Of a stretch of 64,000 nt of DNA, positions 21,822 through 32,109 are shown piece after piece. The number at the start of each line of letters is the position of its first letter. Position 1 is the stretch's first letter. Both the position numbers and the translations under genes were made by a program. The notes under the pieces were generated by a model. That model did no database searches and was not told the origin of the DNA. It saw only the letters and a program-made list of their open reading frames with translations. The DNA is from Branchiostoma floridae (Eukaryota > Chordata > Leptocardii > Amphioxiformes > Branchiostomatidae): assembly GCF_000003815.2 (NCBI RefSeq), contig NC_049985.1:448513-512512 (forward strand). The letters run 5' to 3'.

Positions 21822-23252
21822 TTAAGCTTTCGCTGTCTTGGAGTTCCTAACTTTGGAGCGCGACGTTTCCTTGGAAACCGCCAAGTTTTGTCCCCCTGAC
21901 GCCAGCGACACGCGGCTGCCTAGGGACGACTCTGACGCCGAGTCTATCCGCAACATCACGGCGCACTTGTTACTGTCCAGGCTCACCGAATCACCCCGGT
22001 CCGCCACGTGCGGCGGAAGCTTCTCCTGTCTCAGCGGCGGCAGCATCGCGGGCGCCCGAGGAACCTCCAGGAACATCGCCGTCGGCGTCGGGACCGAGCT
22101 GCGCCGCAGTTCCGCCAGCGGGACGTCGTTGGCGCCGCCGCCGGGCGGAGAGACGAGGACGTCCGCCGCGCAGCTGCGCGATCTCACGATGACTTGGTGC
22201 ACGTTCGGGCTCAGCGTGTTGCTCTTGTTGGAGTTGCTGTCCTCGAAAACGCTGTCCTCCCCAACGCTCTGGAGCGCGGGGAATGGGGACGGGCTGCCTA
22301 CGCCCTGAGTCGGCGGCGTGCTCGACTGCGAGCGGAGCATTGTCAGGTAGGTGCTCGCGGAACTGATGGTGCTGACCCGCCGCCGGTTCGCCACCGTCTC
22401 CATGGTTCTCCTGTTCTCGGGCTGCACGTTCTCGTTCCTCAGCTTCCGCCACAGCCGGCGGAGAGAGTTCCTGAACTTGCGGCTGCGGAACGCGTAGATG
22501 AGCGGGTTGACCATGGAGTTGGACAACGCCAGCCAGGTGGCCATGGTGAACACCCACGGCGGGGTGGGGTGACTCCACGAAGGTCCCTCGTGCTTGTGAA
22601 ACAGTTCGTTCAAATGCACGACGACGTACGGCGTCCAACAGCAGAAGTAGACGAAGATGAGGACGAAGAGTCTGTAGGCTGCCCGCGCCTGGCTTGGCGC
22701 AGGGTGTCGATCGTTGCTCGCTAAGGAGATGCTGTCTGGCTCGGCCGGGACCGCGGGGTTGAAGGTGCAGAAGCTGGGGAGATCCCCGATGATGGAGACG
22801 GCGGGAATGATGTAGCGAACCGTCGTGAAGTCCTCCTGGGAGGAGTTGTTCGCGTTCAAGTTCTCGCGGACGTCGGTGATGCGTCTCGCGTGATCTCGCG
22901 CGACTTTAACGATGCGCGCGTAGCAGACGATGACGACAATGGCGGGAAGGAGGAAGCACGTGACGGCGACGAACAGCGTGTACGACATCGTGCGCGTCCA
23001 ATCCGCGGAGCAGGCGAACCGCGACTTACTGTACGCGTACCCTCCCCACCCCAGCAGCGGAGGCGCGCTGCACGCCAGCGCCTGCAGCCATATCCACAGC
23101 AGGTTGCGCGCGGTTTTCTTGGAGGTGGCGTCCGTGTGGTATTTGAGACAGTTGATGATGGCGTTGTAGCGATCCAGCGCGATGGCGGCCAGAGTCAGCA
23201 CCGAGCTGATGCAGGACAGGAGCGTGACGAAACCCACCACCTTGCACACCGG
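21822..23252 (-). CDS. class A orphan GPCR, exon 2 (TM3 to C-terminus)
   Basis: This final exon codes residues 157-632 of a rhodopsin-family receptor. It begins after an acceptor (TTCTACATTTTCCAG) with codons P-V-C, in frame with exon 1; a start within it is not needed. Visible landmarks, numbered on the spliced protein: Cys159 (TM3 disulfide partner), DRY at 183-185, Trp211 in TM4, PPLLGW at 220-225, Cys237 in loop 2, Pro259 and Tyr267 in TM5, CWTP at 361-364, NPLIY at 405-409, then a basic helix 8 (RSRKFRNSLRRLW). Intracellular loop 3 is about 75 residues and the tail about 208, rich in Ser and Thr. Family resemblance is strongest to GPR161 (IWLxxL..PPLxGW, YTxF.., VARxxAR, ATWL...PLIY) and to GPR21/GPR52. 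The ligand cannot be told from sequence. The exon is clearly GC-richer than its surroundings, and its long antisense frames are shadows. Confidence 0.93.
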   Translation of the reverse strand, partial: PVCKVVGFVTLLSCISSVLTLAAIALDRYNAIINCLKYHTDATSKKTARNLLWIWLQALACSAPPLLGWGGYAYSKSRFACSADWTRTMSYTLFVAVTCFLLPAIVVIVCYARIVKVARDHARRITDVRENLNANNSSQEDFTTVRYIIPAVSIIGDLPSFCTFNPAVPAEPDSISLASNDRHPAPSQARAAYRLFVLIFVYFCCWTPYVVVHLNELFHKHEGPSWSHPTPPWVFTMATWLALSNSMVNPLIYAFRSRKFRNSLRRLWRKLRNENVQPENRRTMETVANRRRVSTISSASTYLTMLRSQSSTPPTQGVGSPSPFPALQSVGEDSVFEDSNSNKSNTLSPNVHQVIVRSRSCAADVLVSPPGGGANDVPLAELRRSSVPTPTAMFLEVPRAPAMLPPLRQEKLPPHVADRGDSVSLDSNKCAVMLRIDSASESSLGSRVSLASGGQNLAVSKETSRSKVRNSKTAKA

Positions 23253-23344
23253 CTGGAAAATGTAGAATAAAGAAGATAAACAAGAGAATCTTAATTTGGC
23301 CTCTTGCCACTGAACCCAATTGTTAATGTTTATATTGCAACTCT

Positions 23345-23720
23345 TAGAATAGAATAGAATAGTTTATTTGTAGATACATATGCATGGCAGTCAATGTACA
23401 TGTCTGAATAGCGTATCAATTACAATCATTCTTAATAAAAAGACCTTAATACAACTTAAGATCTCATACCTGTGATACTTAAACTACTCAGGAAATTCCC
23501 TATCCCATTGTATTGTTAATTTCTCTACCTCAACTGGGATATTCTACCTCTACGTACATACATAAAAAATATCAGACTATCATATCAGACTCTTAAGTTG
23601 AATAAAAGTTCAAAACTTGAATAATGCGGCTCCAGATGTCTTTCTGAGGTACGACTGCAGTGTGCAAGATGTCGGTAGCTTGAGGTCTGAATCTACTCTA
23701 TTATATACAAGAGAATCTTC
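23345..23720 (-). mobile_element. retroposon 3' end in GPCR intron
   Basis: The minus strand ends ...GTATCTACAAATAAACTATTCTATTCTATTC, an AATAAA followed by an ATTCT microsatellite, the usual ending of truncated retroposons. No coding part was recognised, and the 5' limit is uncertain. Confidence 0.5.
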
Positions 23721-23805
23721 ATCATTATGCTCTTTTTGAGGAGTTTTCTCAGTGAAAGACAGAACCCACCATTATGTACCGAACTACTTATTCAATGATC
23801 ACCTA

Positions 23806-23920
23806 CGATGATAAAGGTTAGACATCCACAGGTAGATAAGATACCCCATGGCCAAATAGCAGTTACTCAAGTAACGGGACCGTTTCCAAAATCATATCCA
23901 GTTGCCAGAGTACCTGTTTT
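23806..23920. repeat. family D remnant
   Basis: GGTTAGACATCCACAGGTAG, AAATAGCAGTTACTCAAGTA and CCGTTTCCAAAATCATATCC show that the two ends of a D element have been brought together by an internal deletion. Fuller copies are at 41.5, 54.4 and 55.4 kb. Confidence 0.75.
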
Positions 23921-23999
23921 ATGTCGCAATGATTAGTTACTGCGCTGAAACATAGCATCTATCAGACTCCTTGACTTGCTGAAAAAGGCCAATTTGGGC

Positions 24000-25410
24000 C
24001 AATAAAATAGGGTAAACAATCAACCTAGAATTTAAGCCGACGACAGAGTTACACAGATGTAAGCAACATGAATGAAAAGAGTCTGGAGGTAGGAAACATT
24101 ATGTAAACCCTAAAAATTACTCCGGATAGTATAACACCACCAGATGAGAAAAAAAAGAGTTACTGAGAGATTAAAAAAAAATTACCAATGCAGCCCGATG
24201 ACGTCTACACATTTCAGATACTTAGGTGTTCAAGACAATCTGAGAAGACCTCTTTATAACAAGATTCGTTGTTGTGGCGGTGTTATAGCACCTGGTGGAA
24301 TTATGCGAGTTGATGTCGCACGCCTAAGTGTGGGGCATCACTTGCTTGTACTGCGAGGTTGGTTGACGGCCATATAGCGGACTAACTTACACACTCCGAC
24401 AAATTCGAATAATCAGGTAACTGGGTTTCTCCATTAACCAAACGGGGGTGATAAAGTTACAGAAATTATTTCTAAAGACTTTCAGTCAACAACACTAGGA
24501 GTTTTATAACAACTATATCTATATAAATGTTTTACATAAGGCATCTATTGCCAACTATAGTTATGTCTTTTGGTTCTATCTAGCTGCTAATTCCACCCCT
24601 GTAAATATTGGTTGCACCCACAGACGATGGAGACGTGACCTTTGGCCTCCATCTTGACATTCAGTCACAATTTCTATTTTTCTTTGTTTCAAAATCTAAT
24701 TATATGTGACAGCGTCTTACTATGCCACTAAACTCAGCGAAAGTAGGCAACATCAAAGCCGGGTCTAACTTTATTTCTGGTCGCACCAAGAAAAGACCGT
24801 TCTTCGTGACCTCTACGTATGCAAGGTCATTGCACCAAATCTGTTTCAGCAAGGACGTTGGTTTCAGACAGGTAAATTTCGGACAATGGGAGACAGAATG
24901 ACTGATGAGGAAACCACAAGTACAGAATTAAGGTGAGTGAACGTCCAAAAAGGTGAGTGGACATCATTAAGAAAATAATTTGTTTTGCTAATTTGTTGAG
25001 TTGAGTCAAGTGTCAACATAACAAAACATAACAAAAACAACTCAAAGTCATTCATTACAAAACTCATCACAACAATAATCTTATTAATAGAACAGAACAG
25101 TAAATAAGCAAACGAAATCAAGCTAATTTTCAAACCAACTTCAAGGTCATTGATCAGAGGGGTCAGAGGTCAGATTGTAAGGCTCGTTTGAATGAATTCG
25201 AGCTCAGAGTGGTTTGTGAAGTTGTTGTTGGTTTAAGGGAATTGTAGATGGTAGATTGTATATCGTAGTGCGTATGATGTACTTTCTTGAAGTGCAAATA
25301 AATACACATGAATAAATTTTGTATCGAGTACAACTGCCGGGCAATACATCCATTACATTAGAAAACTTGTCAAGCCATTATTCCGTCCATTTTTCTGTTG
25401 TCATAGTTTA
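24000..25410. other. intronic DNA, nothing assigned
   Basis: No gene was recognised. About 24280-24330 is similar to 14265-14320, so it is a low-copy dispersed repeat. The remainder appears unique and AT-rich. Confidence 0.4.
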
Positions 25411-25416
25411 CAAATT

Positions 25417-25504
25417 ATTCTTGAAATAGTTGAACTGTAATTTCCAACACCAAAATTGAGTCCAATTTTGGTGCTGGACATTACAGTTCAACTATTTCAA
25501 GAAT
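25417..25504. repeat. 88-bp near-perfect hairpin
   Basis: Arms of 42 bases, ATTCTTGAAATAGTTGAACT onward and its inverse ending AGTTCAACTATTTCAAGAAT, flank a 4-base loop (AGTC) with about three mismatches. Single-arm relatives occur at about 49072-49098 and 49460-49490. It could be a foldback MITE or a source of hairpin RNA, and it lies within the GPCR intron. Confidence 0.9.
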
Positions 25505-25599
25505 GACTTCTACCAACACAGATGAACTTTCAAGTTAAGTTTCCAAAATAGATATTACTGTGTGGATTATTTTGTTATTGGTGCCGTGCCTTATTCATC

Positions 25600-26340
25600 G
25601 ATTATAATAAATATTGTTTAGTATATATATATAGTTATACGTTTATCATTGTTGATATATATCATGTATCGACTATAATCAATCACATACATGTACTAAT
25701 ATGTATAGTGATCATCGTTGCAATACAATATTCATCGATTATAATCAATTTTGTTTAGTATATACATACACTAAATATATGTTTATCATTGTTTCCATGC
25801 ATTATGTATCGATTAGGCCACACCAAATTTATTTGTTTCTTCTCGAACATCTTTGCGGAGAAAAAATAGCACTGACGGGTAGAAAAATAATAATTTTTTT
25901 TTCAAAAGATCTGGGTGAAAATATATGGCTTAAATAACAAACAAAAAACGCCTGAGGAGTTAAATGGCACAATTATACAATGAATTCCTTCCTTTCATTT
26001 GTTAGTAATGTTGTAAATAAATGGCATTGTTTGTAGACTGGAATTATGTGTATGTGGCTCTGAATGGTAATATTTACAGGTTTGTGATAGTAGCAAAACC
26101 TGTGTTAATTTTTTTTCTCGGGACTTAATTTTTTTTGAAAATGAAGCAAACAATGGACAGGCGAATCTGAGAAGCAACAAATAAGTTTTTTGTGGTCTTA
26201 TAATTAATTTTGTTTAGTACATACACGTTCTAATGCGTTCATTTATCGTTGTTTCCATACATTGTTTATCGACTATAATGAATTTTGTTTAGTATATACT
26301 AGCCATCATCATCATCAGCCACTGCGTTCTGTATCTATAG
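25600..26340. other. AT-rich intronic repeats
   Basis: The phrase TATCGATTATAATCAATTTTG / TTTAGTATATACAT recurs near 25600, 25680, 25735, 25800, 26205, 26275, 26820 and 26880. This is a degenerate dispersed repeat of about 80-100 bp. There is no gene. Confidence 0.6.
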
Positions 26341-26389
26341 TCTTTGGACAGTCCTATACTGCATTCAGTCTTTAAGTACATATACTATA

Positions 26390-26775
26390 GTTATATCTTT
26401 ATTATTGTTGACTGTTCACTATTAAACGATGAGAGAAATATCTTCTTCAAATGTGTACAAGATAAGTTCCCATGCTTTATGCATTTAAATAGCACTAACA
26501 AATTTCCATTTCTAGTGCAATTAGACAAACCATGTATTCTAAACTCCACCTGCAACTACATTTACAACTGTATAAAGAAGCGAGAAGAAGTTGAACCTGT
26601 ACATACTAGTAGTAGTAGTACTAGTACACTTTAGACTTTGTAGTTCCAGTCATGTATCACAGTTTACACAGATTGTACTTAAAATCACTATGAGATGTAC
26701 CCTATTCACATTGACCTGTACTTGTTAGAAAAGCAAAAACGTACAATAAAGGTCTTCATTCATTCATTATTGCCG
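26390..26775 (+). pseudogene. LINE 3' end in GPCR intron (antisense to the gene)
   Basis: The plus-strand frame 26344-26634 ends a non-LTR polyprotein: VDCSLLNDER...(F)LVQLDKPCIL then NYIYNCIKKREEVE, the tail segment seen after the zinc knuckle in related copies. The 3' UTR ends CGTACAATAAAGGTCTTCAT followed by (TTCA)n. A sister copy with an in-frame stop is at 30355-30630. The copy is 5'-truncated, losing the zinc knuckle and RT. Confidence 0.75.
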
Positions 26776-26948
26776 CCATACATTATGTATGGCTTATGTC
26801 AGTTATGATCAATTGTTTAGTATATACATGCACTAAATATATATGTGTATGTAGTTATCATTGTTGGATAATTTATCGATTATGATAAATTTGTTTAATA
26901 TATACATAAACAGTTTTGTTTAGTACATGTATACATGTATACACATAC

Positions 26949-27416
26949 CTGTCCGTATGCCCATCCATCGTTGACCACGTTGCTGGTCACCACCGGCATG
27001 ACCCCGACCCCCACCATCAGGTCACTGGCGGCCAAGTTCACCAGGAACGCCGACGTCACGGTGTGCAGCCTCCGGGTGAAGGCAATCACCAAGATCACGG
27101 TCAAGTTCGCTAGAATAGTCACCACAGTACATCCGATCATGGACAGGGCTAGTGCCACGGACGATCCGACCGAGAGTTCCAGACCCGGGTCGTACGACGC
27201 TCTGGTTAGGTTCTTCAGGCTGGTGATGTTGTTGAGGACCGTTGTTGGAATGGCGGTGCTGTTTTCCCCGCCCGCCATGGCGCCTGCGGCAACCGTGGGT
27301 GAGGAGGCCAAGATGGCGGCGTCAGTCGCAAACGTCGTCTGCAGATGGTAACCCGTGGTAACGGCGGTGCCGTTCGCGTGGAGCGCCCATGTCATCCCTG
27401 GGCTGGATTCCGTCAT
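26949..27416 (-). CDS. class A orphan GPCR, exon 1 (N-terminus to TM2)
   Basis: It codes residues 1-156. The extracellular N-terminus of about 82 residues has four N-glycosylation sequons (N15, N52, N63 and N69) and no obvious signal peptide. TM1 spans about 84-113, with Asn104 at the conserved 1.50 position in an LANLTVI setting. TM2 holds LAASD with Asp132 at position 2.50. The exon ends GWAYGQ followed by a GT donor and joins exon 2 in phase 0, giving W-A-Y-G-Q-P-V-C across the junction, where class A receptors carry the loop-1 Trp and TM3 Cys. The Met is chosen because an in-frame TGA lies 15 codons upstream. A TTGCCAG acceptor-like site 15 bases before the ATG leaves room for an upstream noncoding exon. 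Repeats flank both sides. Confidence 0.9.
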
Positions 27417-27435
27417 GGCCCTCCAGGAGTCCTGG
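27417..27435 (-). promoter_or_regulatory. possible splice acceptor before GPCR start codon
   Basis: The minus strand reads a pyrimidine-rich CCCTCTCGTTGCCAG ending 15 bases before the ATG. It could receive a 5' untranslated exon. This is inference only. Confidence 0.3.
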
Positions 27436-27565
27436 CAACGAGAGGGACAATTTGTGCGTCAGAGAGAGCGTCACACTATATATAATTGCGAGAGGCTGTT
27501 GTCATAAAACCTTTCCGATTGCAAAAACAGCGCTAGTTCCGATCGCGAGTTGGACGTACATAAGA

Positions 27566-27716
27566 GAAAAAAAATCCCCGGTCTTAGTGGCAAGTGTGCA
27601 GATCTTGACACACTGGAAGCACCGAATCCGTAGGTGTTTGGGGCACCTGAAGTCAGATGGCGAGTATCGAAATCAGGACCTACTGATTCTGATTCCAACG
27701 CTCTAGCAGTTGCACA
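27566..27716 (-). mobile_element. tRNA-derived SINE, same family as 56.6 kb
   Basis: The minus strand reads TGCTAGAGCGTTGG, AATCAGTAGGTCCTGATTTC (decayed B box), CAAACACCTACGGATTCGGT and CCAGTGTGTCAAG, in the order of the copy at 56609. It has a T-rich tail. Target duplications are GTACATAAGA (27556-27565) and GTACACAAGA (27717-27726), 9 of 10 identical. It lies just upstream of GPCR exon 1. Confidence 0.85.
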
Positions 27717-27729
27717 GTACACAAGAAGC

Positions 27730-28600
27730 GACGGTCGTTTCAGCAGTTTTCTATCGTCACGTCATATCTCCCCCTGAAAACACATCACCAGAGTCTAGAC
27801 GATGTTTTTATTGACCCTCTCTTATTTCCTATAAAAACATTGGTAATAACCACACTGGTGTATTTAAGTAATCAACCCTGCTATCATGAATACAGTGATG
27901 TAATAAAACTAGTACGTGAAAGTCTATTCTCAATTACTATTGAATATAGAAAACAAAAGGGCACATAAAAACGTGGAAATACATTTGAGTGACCAGAAAT
28001 ATTTGCTTAAGTAATACCCGTTCACAGTCTTCAAATCGGGGCCTGCATGTGGCTTCCGACAACAAATAGATGTAGCCGTGTTTTGTAGACACGTAATTGC
28101 GGTAACGACGGTGCTATGGCAACAGTATTCTGTTTACACAAGTCCCTGTGGGCAGGAAATTGTCTTGACGAGTGTTCTAAACAATCCACTGGTGAAGTTT
28201 GAACAATTTTACTGTTATTACATAAACAGGAACTGGCGAGGCTGATTTAACTCGGTGAAGGTTGAACCAGATTTATGACGTTTAGCTAATATAAGGGACA
28301 ACAATAAAGACATTTGTGGAATACTCGTATAGCAATAGTGACACAATAGACAAGTCGGAGCCCACTCAGTGCCGCTATTGTGTGCGCGCGCTCCCATTGT
28401 GCAAATGAGACCCCGGGGACCCTACCTAGTACAAAAGCCATCATGAGAAATATCTAATGACGTATTGTACTGCCATATATGTAACCTTTGGCCACCCTTG
28501 TGGATTGTTGGGTGATATGGCCTGTAATTCGTGCATTATCGTCATATCAGCTCAACGGATATACGGTGGTTCGAAAATTTGTGTCAGAAGTCAAAGTAAT
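27730..28600. other. unassigned DNA upstream of GPCR
   Basis: No gene or clear repeat was seen. The promoter of the GPCR may lie here or beyond, but no convincing core element was identified. Confidence 0.35.
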
Positions 28601-28609
28601 CTTTTTAAA

Positions 28610-28775
28610 TATTTTTAAATATTTGCTATATATATGAGAAGTTGACCCTTATAAGTTAGAATATAGAGTCAGCCTACACACATGATTTCTTACTTTACAC
28701 TATTTGTTCGTCCCCTTTTATGTTAACTGCAATCAACCCTTGGGCAACAATTTGCAATAAACTCATCGTATTTGT
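28610..28775 (+). mobile_element. LINE 3' UTR fragment
   Basis: CAACCCTTGGGCAACAATTT followed by GCAATAAAC aligns with the end of the copy at 33.7 kb (GCCCTCGGGCAAGAATTTGC). Only the 3' UTR is recognisable. Confidence 0.6.
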
Positions 28776-28977
28776 AATAGTTGCAATAAGTCACAGTATT
28801 GCACGGGTTCTGTCACTTTTGTTAAACGTTATATAATATTAAGTTCAAATATTTTAAACAGGAGATTATTGCAGCGAATGATGAATTTCTTCCAGTAAAA
28901 ACAAAAGCGTTTTGTTGACATCATACGGATCCAACCACAGCTCTTCAAGTTATGCTGTACCGAAAATATAAAATATC

Positions 28978-29239
28978 TCCCTCTGTCTCTCCCTCCCTCT
29001 CTCTCTTCCCTCTCTCTCTCTCCCCTTTCTCTCCCTCCCTCTCTCTATCTGTGTGTATCCCTCTCTCCTTCTCTCTCTCTCTCACCCTCTCTCCCCCCCC
29101 CATATATATCTATCCAGTTTTGATTTACCTTTCTAGCGAACGTACCTTCGGTTCCCCTTCTTAGCAAAGGTAACTACGAACGTGCGCCTGGATCTGAAAG
29201 ATATCACCATCTTCCCCTCTCTGTCTCTCTGTCTCTCTG

Positions 29240-29286
<47 letters not shown>

Positions 29287-29400
29287 CTCTCCCTTTCCCT
29301 TCCTCTCCCTCCCCTTTCCCTTCCTCTCCCTCCCCTCTCTCCCCCCTCTCTCTCTCACTCTCTCTATCTCACTCTCTTTCTTTTTCTCTCTCCCATATCT
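28978..29400 (+). repeat. CT-rich satellite, duplicated block
   Basis: Two pyrimidine tracts (28978-29097 and 29213-29392) are made of CTCTCT, CCCTCC and TCTGTC units. Each is followed by a CATATATCTATCCAGTTTTG-like sequence and a GCGCCTGGATCTGA/GCGCCTGAATCGG block. Tract plus flank has thus been duplicated with a period of about 290 bp. Confidence 0.9.
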
Positions 29401-29519
29401 CTCTATCCAGTTTTGATCCAGTTCTTAGCAAATGTACCTACGACTGCGCGCCTGAATCGGCACGATATCACCGGCCCTCCCCCGTGGTTTCCTCATCCTC
29501 CTGTCTCTCCCTGATAAAA

Positions 29520-29690
29520 GCTTCCCGCGTTAATTGCGCGCCAACACGGCCTGAGTAATCACCTGGCTCCCGCGAGCACCAGTAAACTCCGCTCTCATTG
29601 GTCAATAATCTCCCGCCTCCCGCGCGCGCCAGTAAACTCCTCTCCCATTGGTTTAGCAGTCTTCCCGTGGGGCCACGCCTGTCGCTATTT
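29520..29690. promoter_or_regulatory. GC-rich stretch with two inverted CCAAT boxes
   Basis: CTCATTGGTCAA and CCCATTGGTTTA stand 57 bp apart, each after a CCCGCG..CAGTAAACTCC unit. The second unit is a direct repeat of the first. It lies about 2.2 kb upstream of GPCR exon 1 and could be promoter-like, but no transcript can be assigned. Confidence 0.3.
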
Positions 29691-30010
29691 TTAGCAGCAG
29701 GATTACGTTGCGGATGGTGGATGATAACTCAAGGCGATGCGCCGTAAGAATCTACCCATGGCGGACGCTTCTCAACCTTAAACAAAAACTGCGAACGTGT
29801 GACGACACATGAGCTGGAGCAAAGAATGCATATTAAACGTTCTCAAGTATTGGGCTGAAATTGCAATTTCACATGAGTCCTTCTGAAGAGATTTTTAGTA
29901 GCTCAATTACGGTGCGGATGGTGGGTGATAATTCAAAATGATGTGTCGGCAAAACCCCAGGTTGGCACAGCCTTCCCAACGTCAAACAAAAATTTTGAAC
30001 GTGCGACGAC
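29690..30010 (+). repeat. two-unit duplication, ~205 bp
   Basis: ATTACGTTGCGGATGGTGGA near 29702 recurs as ATTACGGTGCGGATGGTGGG near 29909. Both are followed by GATGATAACTCAA-type, AAACAAAAA- and GAACGTGTGACGAC-type blocks. Confidence 0.8.
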
Positions 30011-30019
30011 ATTGTTTGT

Positions 30020-30350
30020 TTATTTCTACTTATCCAGACGTACATAGCTGGCGTTTTTCACCCCATACGTATAATTATTAGTTCCCTCCGTTGCTATCAT
30101 GGTCACTTTAATGCAATGATGTTGCATCAGTTTATTTTGATGTCTATCTGAATTATATGTTAAAGTTGTAATATTCAGTCCCCTTTGGTAAGTCTCAATT
30201 TTATCTGTTTTTATATTATTTTGAGAAGAAGAAGTACATGTACGTGTACACATCAAAAGTGCTTCTTGTCCAATGCTCAATAAATGAGTGTGATTCAAAA
30301 ATAGTACATCATCACAAGACATATAAAAAAAACCAGTAATACGTAACACT
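30020..30350. other. unassigned DNA
   Basis: No gene was recognised. TGCAATGATGTTGCATCA forms a small palindrome near 30113. Confidence 0.4.
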
Positions 30351-30354
30351 TCTG

Positions 30355-30630
30355 CATTTAGATAACGCTGAAAAATTTACATTTCTAATGAAATTAGACA
30401 AACCATGTATTCTAAACCCCACCTGCAACTACATTTACAACTGTATTAAGAAGTGAGAAGAAGTTGAACCCGTGAATACTAGTATACTTTAGACTTTGTA
30501 GTCTCAGTCATGTATCACACCCTAGACAGTTTGTACTTAGATTCACTAGGAGATGTATCCTATTCACCCTGACCTTTACTTAGCTTGTTAGAGAGCAGAA
30601 ATGTACAATAAAGGTCTTCATTCATTCATA
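30355..30630 (+). pseudogene. LINE 3' end, sister of 26.4 kb copy
   Basis: The frame reads LMKLDKPCILN..CNYIYNCIKK and then a TGA where the 26.4-kb copy continues EEVE. The 3' UTR matches that copy to TGTACAATAAAGGTCTTCAT and (TTCA)n. It is truncated and inactive. Confidence 0.75.
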
Positions 30631-30639
30631 ATAGGCAGC

Positions 30640-31260
30640 TGTCCTTTAAGACCTTGTTAGAGGACCACTATCCATGTGTAAAACATACCACAGGGCCGTA
30701 TGTGGGCTGGCAAATCACCATCTATTCCCGTGTTGTAGAGGGTAATAACCTTTTTATAAGGTTAAAGTTTACCCGGTGCACTGCCACTACGCTCGCCTGA
30801 AGAATCAAGTGAGCACATTGGCATACTCGGCAGGGATGTTCCGTCCGTGAAGCATACACGCAGATAATGCAGATGCAAATACAATGCAGATAAAAAGCCT
30901 TTCAGCGCCTTGCTGACATGGCATGGATAAATGGAAACAAATATGTCGACATATCAATTAATTACGATATGGATCCATTACACGTTGGAGTGTGAACACA
31001 AAGAGGAGAGAGCGATAAAATATTGCGGTAACGGGCCCGCAATGGCCTTCGCTAATGCCACCCGGCACTGCCACGTACTTCTACGTGTTATTAACGTCCC
31101 ATTACTGGGAAAATGTACACAAATTGATGCTGAGCTCGCTCGCTTAATGTAGTCCACTGAACAAGATGAATCTGACAACTGCGATTAAGGATTTCTCTTG
31201 GTTACAGCTCGGATAAAATCGCTGCAAAGGTGTACACATTATTTCTGACTGTGAGATTTG
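30640..31260. other. unassigned DNA
   Basis: No gene was recognised. It has balanced composition and short unsupported frames. Confidence 0.4.
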
Positions 31261-31289
31261 TTTTCTTTTGTTTTGTTTTGTTTTGGGAG

Positions 31290-31365
31290 ACTGGGCTGGG
31301 CGTTCTAACGCATGACACGTTAATAAAATTCATTCATTCATTCATTCATTCATTCATTCATTCGG
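31290..31365 (+). mobile_element. retroposon 3' tail with (ATTC)n
   Basis: A GGCGTTCTAACGC hairpin is followed by ATGACACGTTAATAAAATTC and about ten ATTC units. This is the same hairpin, AATAAA, microsatellite ending seen at other LINE 3' ends in the window. Confidence 0.6.
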
Positions 31366-31366
31366 A

Positions 31367-31511
31367 TAGAAACGTCCTACGTGGAATAAGTATTACTAGT
31401 CTTAATTAATTTTTGATAGAATCATTTTTTCTACGGTACCGATTTACCATAAGCTGATGACCAAATTACTAATAACATCAAATCGTTGTGACTAAGAAAA
31501 GTGTTGATAGA
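31367..31511 (+). repeat. left flank duplicated at 32131-32275
   Basis: GGATAGAAACG, TTTTTGATAGAA, AGCTGA and TTGTGACTAAGAAAAGTGT recur in the same order at 32131-32275, offset about 764. Element O sits between the two copies. Confidence 0.75.
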
Positions 31512-32100
31512 CATGCCCGTAGCCAGGATTTTGGTTGGGGGGGAGGGGGTCTTTTTAGTACTTGTGGGACCATCGAGCGCCGCAGGCGCGAGACTCACGC
31601 CGAAGGAGTGAGCTGTCTAGGGGGGTCCGGGGGCATGTTTCCCTGGAAAGAATTTAAATATTGACCCTCTGAAACGCCATTTCCTGCATTTTGACGGGCA
31701 AAATTCGCTGGCTAAGTTTAATGGAATTTCTATTAAAATACACAAATACACAAGAAATACACAAGACTTTTGGCATAAGTCTTTGAGGCCGACTCCCCCA
31801 ACATATTTTCATCATGTCCGATACCAAAGGCGCGGAGGTTTGCAATGGAGGTCCGGGGGAATTTTGAAATCTGGACCCTCTGAAAAGCCATTTCCTGCAT
31901 TTTCCGAGGCAAATTTTGCTTATAGACTCACTAAGATTGAATGAAATGTCTATCAGGGAAAAATGCAAATCAGTCATGCCTTTGGAAAAAAATCTTGACT
32001 GATGACAAAGTGGACCTTCGAGCGTGAAAAAGCGGACCTTTGAGGATGTGTAAATAAGAGGGGGGGGGGGGGGGGCGAACCCCCCCTGGCTACGGGCATG
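31512..32100. mobile_element. MITE-like element O
   Basis: The end CATGCCCGTAGCCAGG is perfectly inverted at the right end. The left end is followed by a G run and the right end preceded by one on the same strand (GGGGGG...). Flanks ATAGA on both sides may be a short target duplication, though 5-8 bp are possible. The interior holds two inverted copies of the TGCAGGAAATGGCGTTTC block shared with the hAT-like elements at 698 and 36417. The 164-codon antisense frame is repeat translation, not a gene. Confidence 0.85.
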
Positions 32101-32109
32101 ATAGAATTT

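Larger units (their letters stand above)
23253..26948 (-). other. GPCR intron (3696 bp, phase 0)
   Basis: On the minus strand it opens with GTATGTGTATAC after the CAG codon of exon 1 and closes with TTCTACATTTTCCAG. It divides the receptor between the end of TM2 / loop 1 and the TM3 cysteine. It is AT-rich and holds a family D remnant, two LINE 3' ends and an 88-bp perfect-looking hairpin, but no further exon that I can see. Confidence 0.85.

Noticed and set aside
21991-22638. Minus-strand 215-codon frame within exon 2
   Set aside because: It is an alternate frame of the receptor exon with low-complexity Arg, Gln and Glu composition.
21838-22724. Long plus-strand open frames (156 and 238 codons) opposite GPCR exon 2
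   Set aside because: They are antisense shadows of a GC-rich coding exon, rich in Arg, Ala and Gly, with no motif of their own.
23026-23319. A hydrophobic N-terminus (KILLFIFFILHFPAG) upstream of exon 2 as a signal peptide
   Set aside because: It is in a different frame from the receptor and falls across the splice acceptor polypyrimidine tract.
29161-29514. Arg/Glu- and Leu/Ser-rich frames
   Set aside because: They are translations of the CT satellite in both directions.
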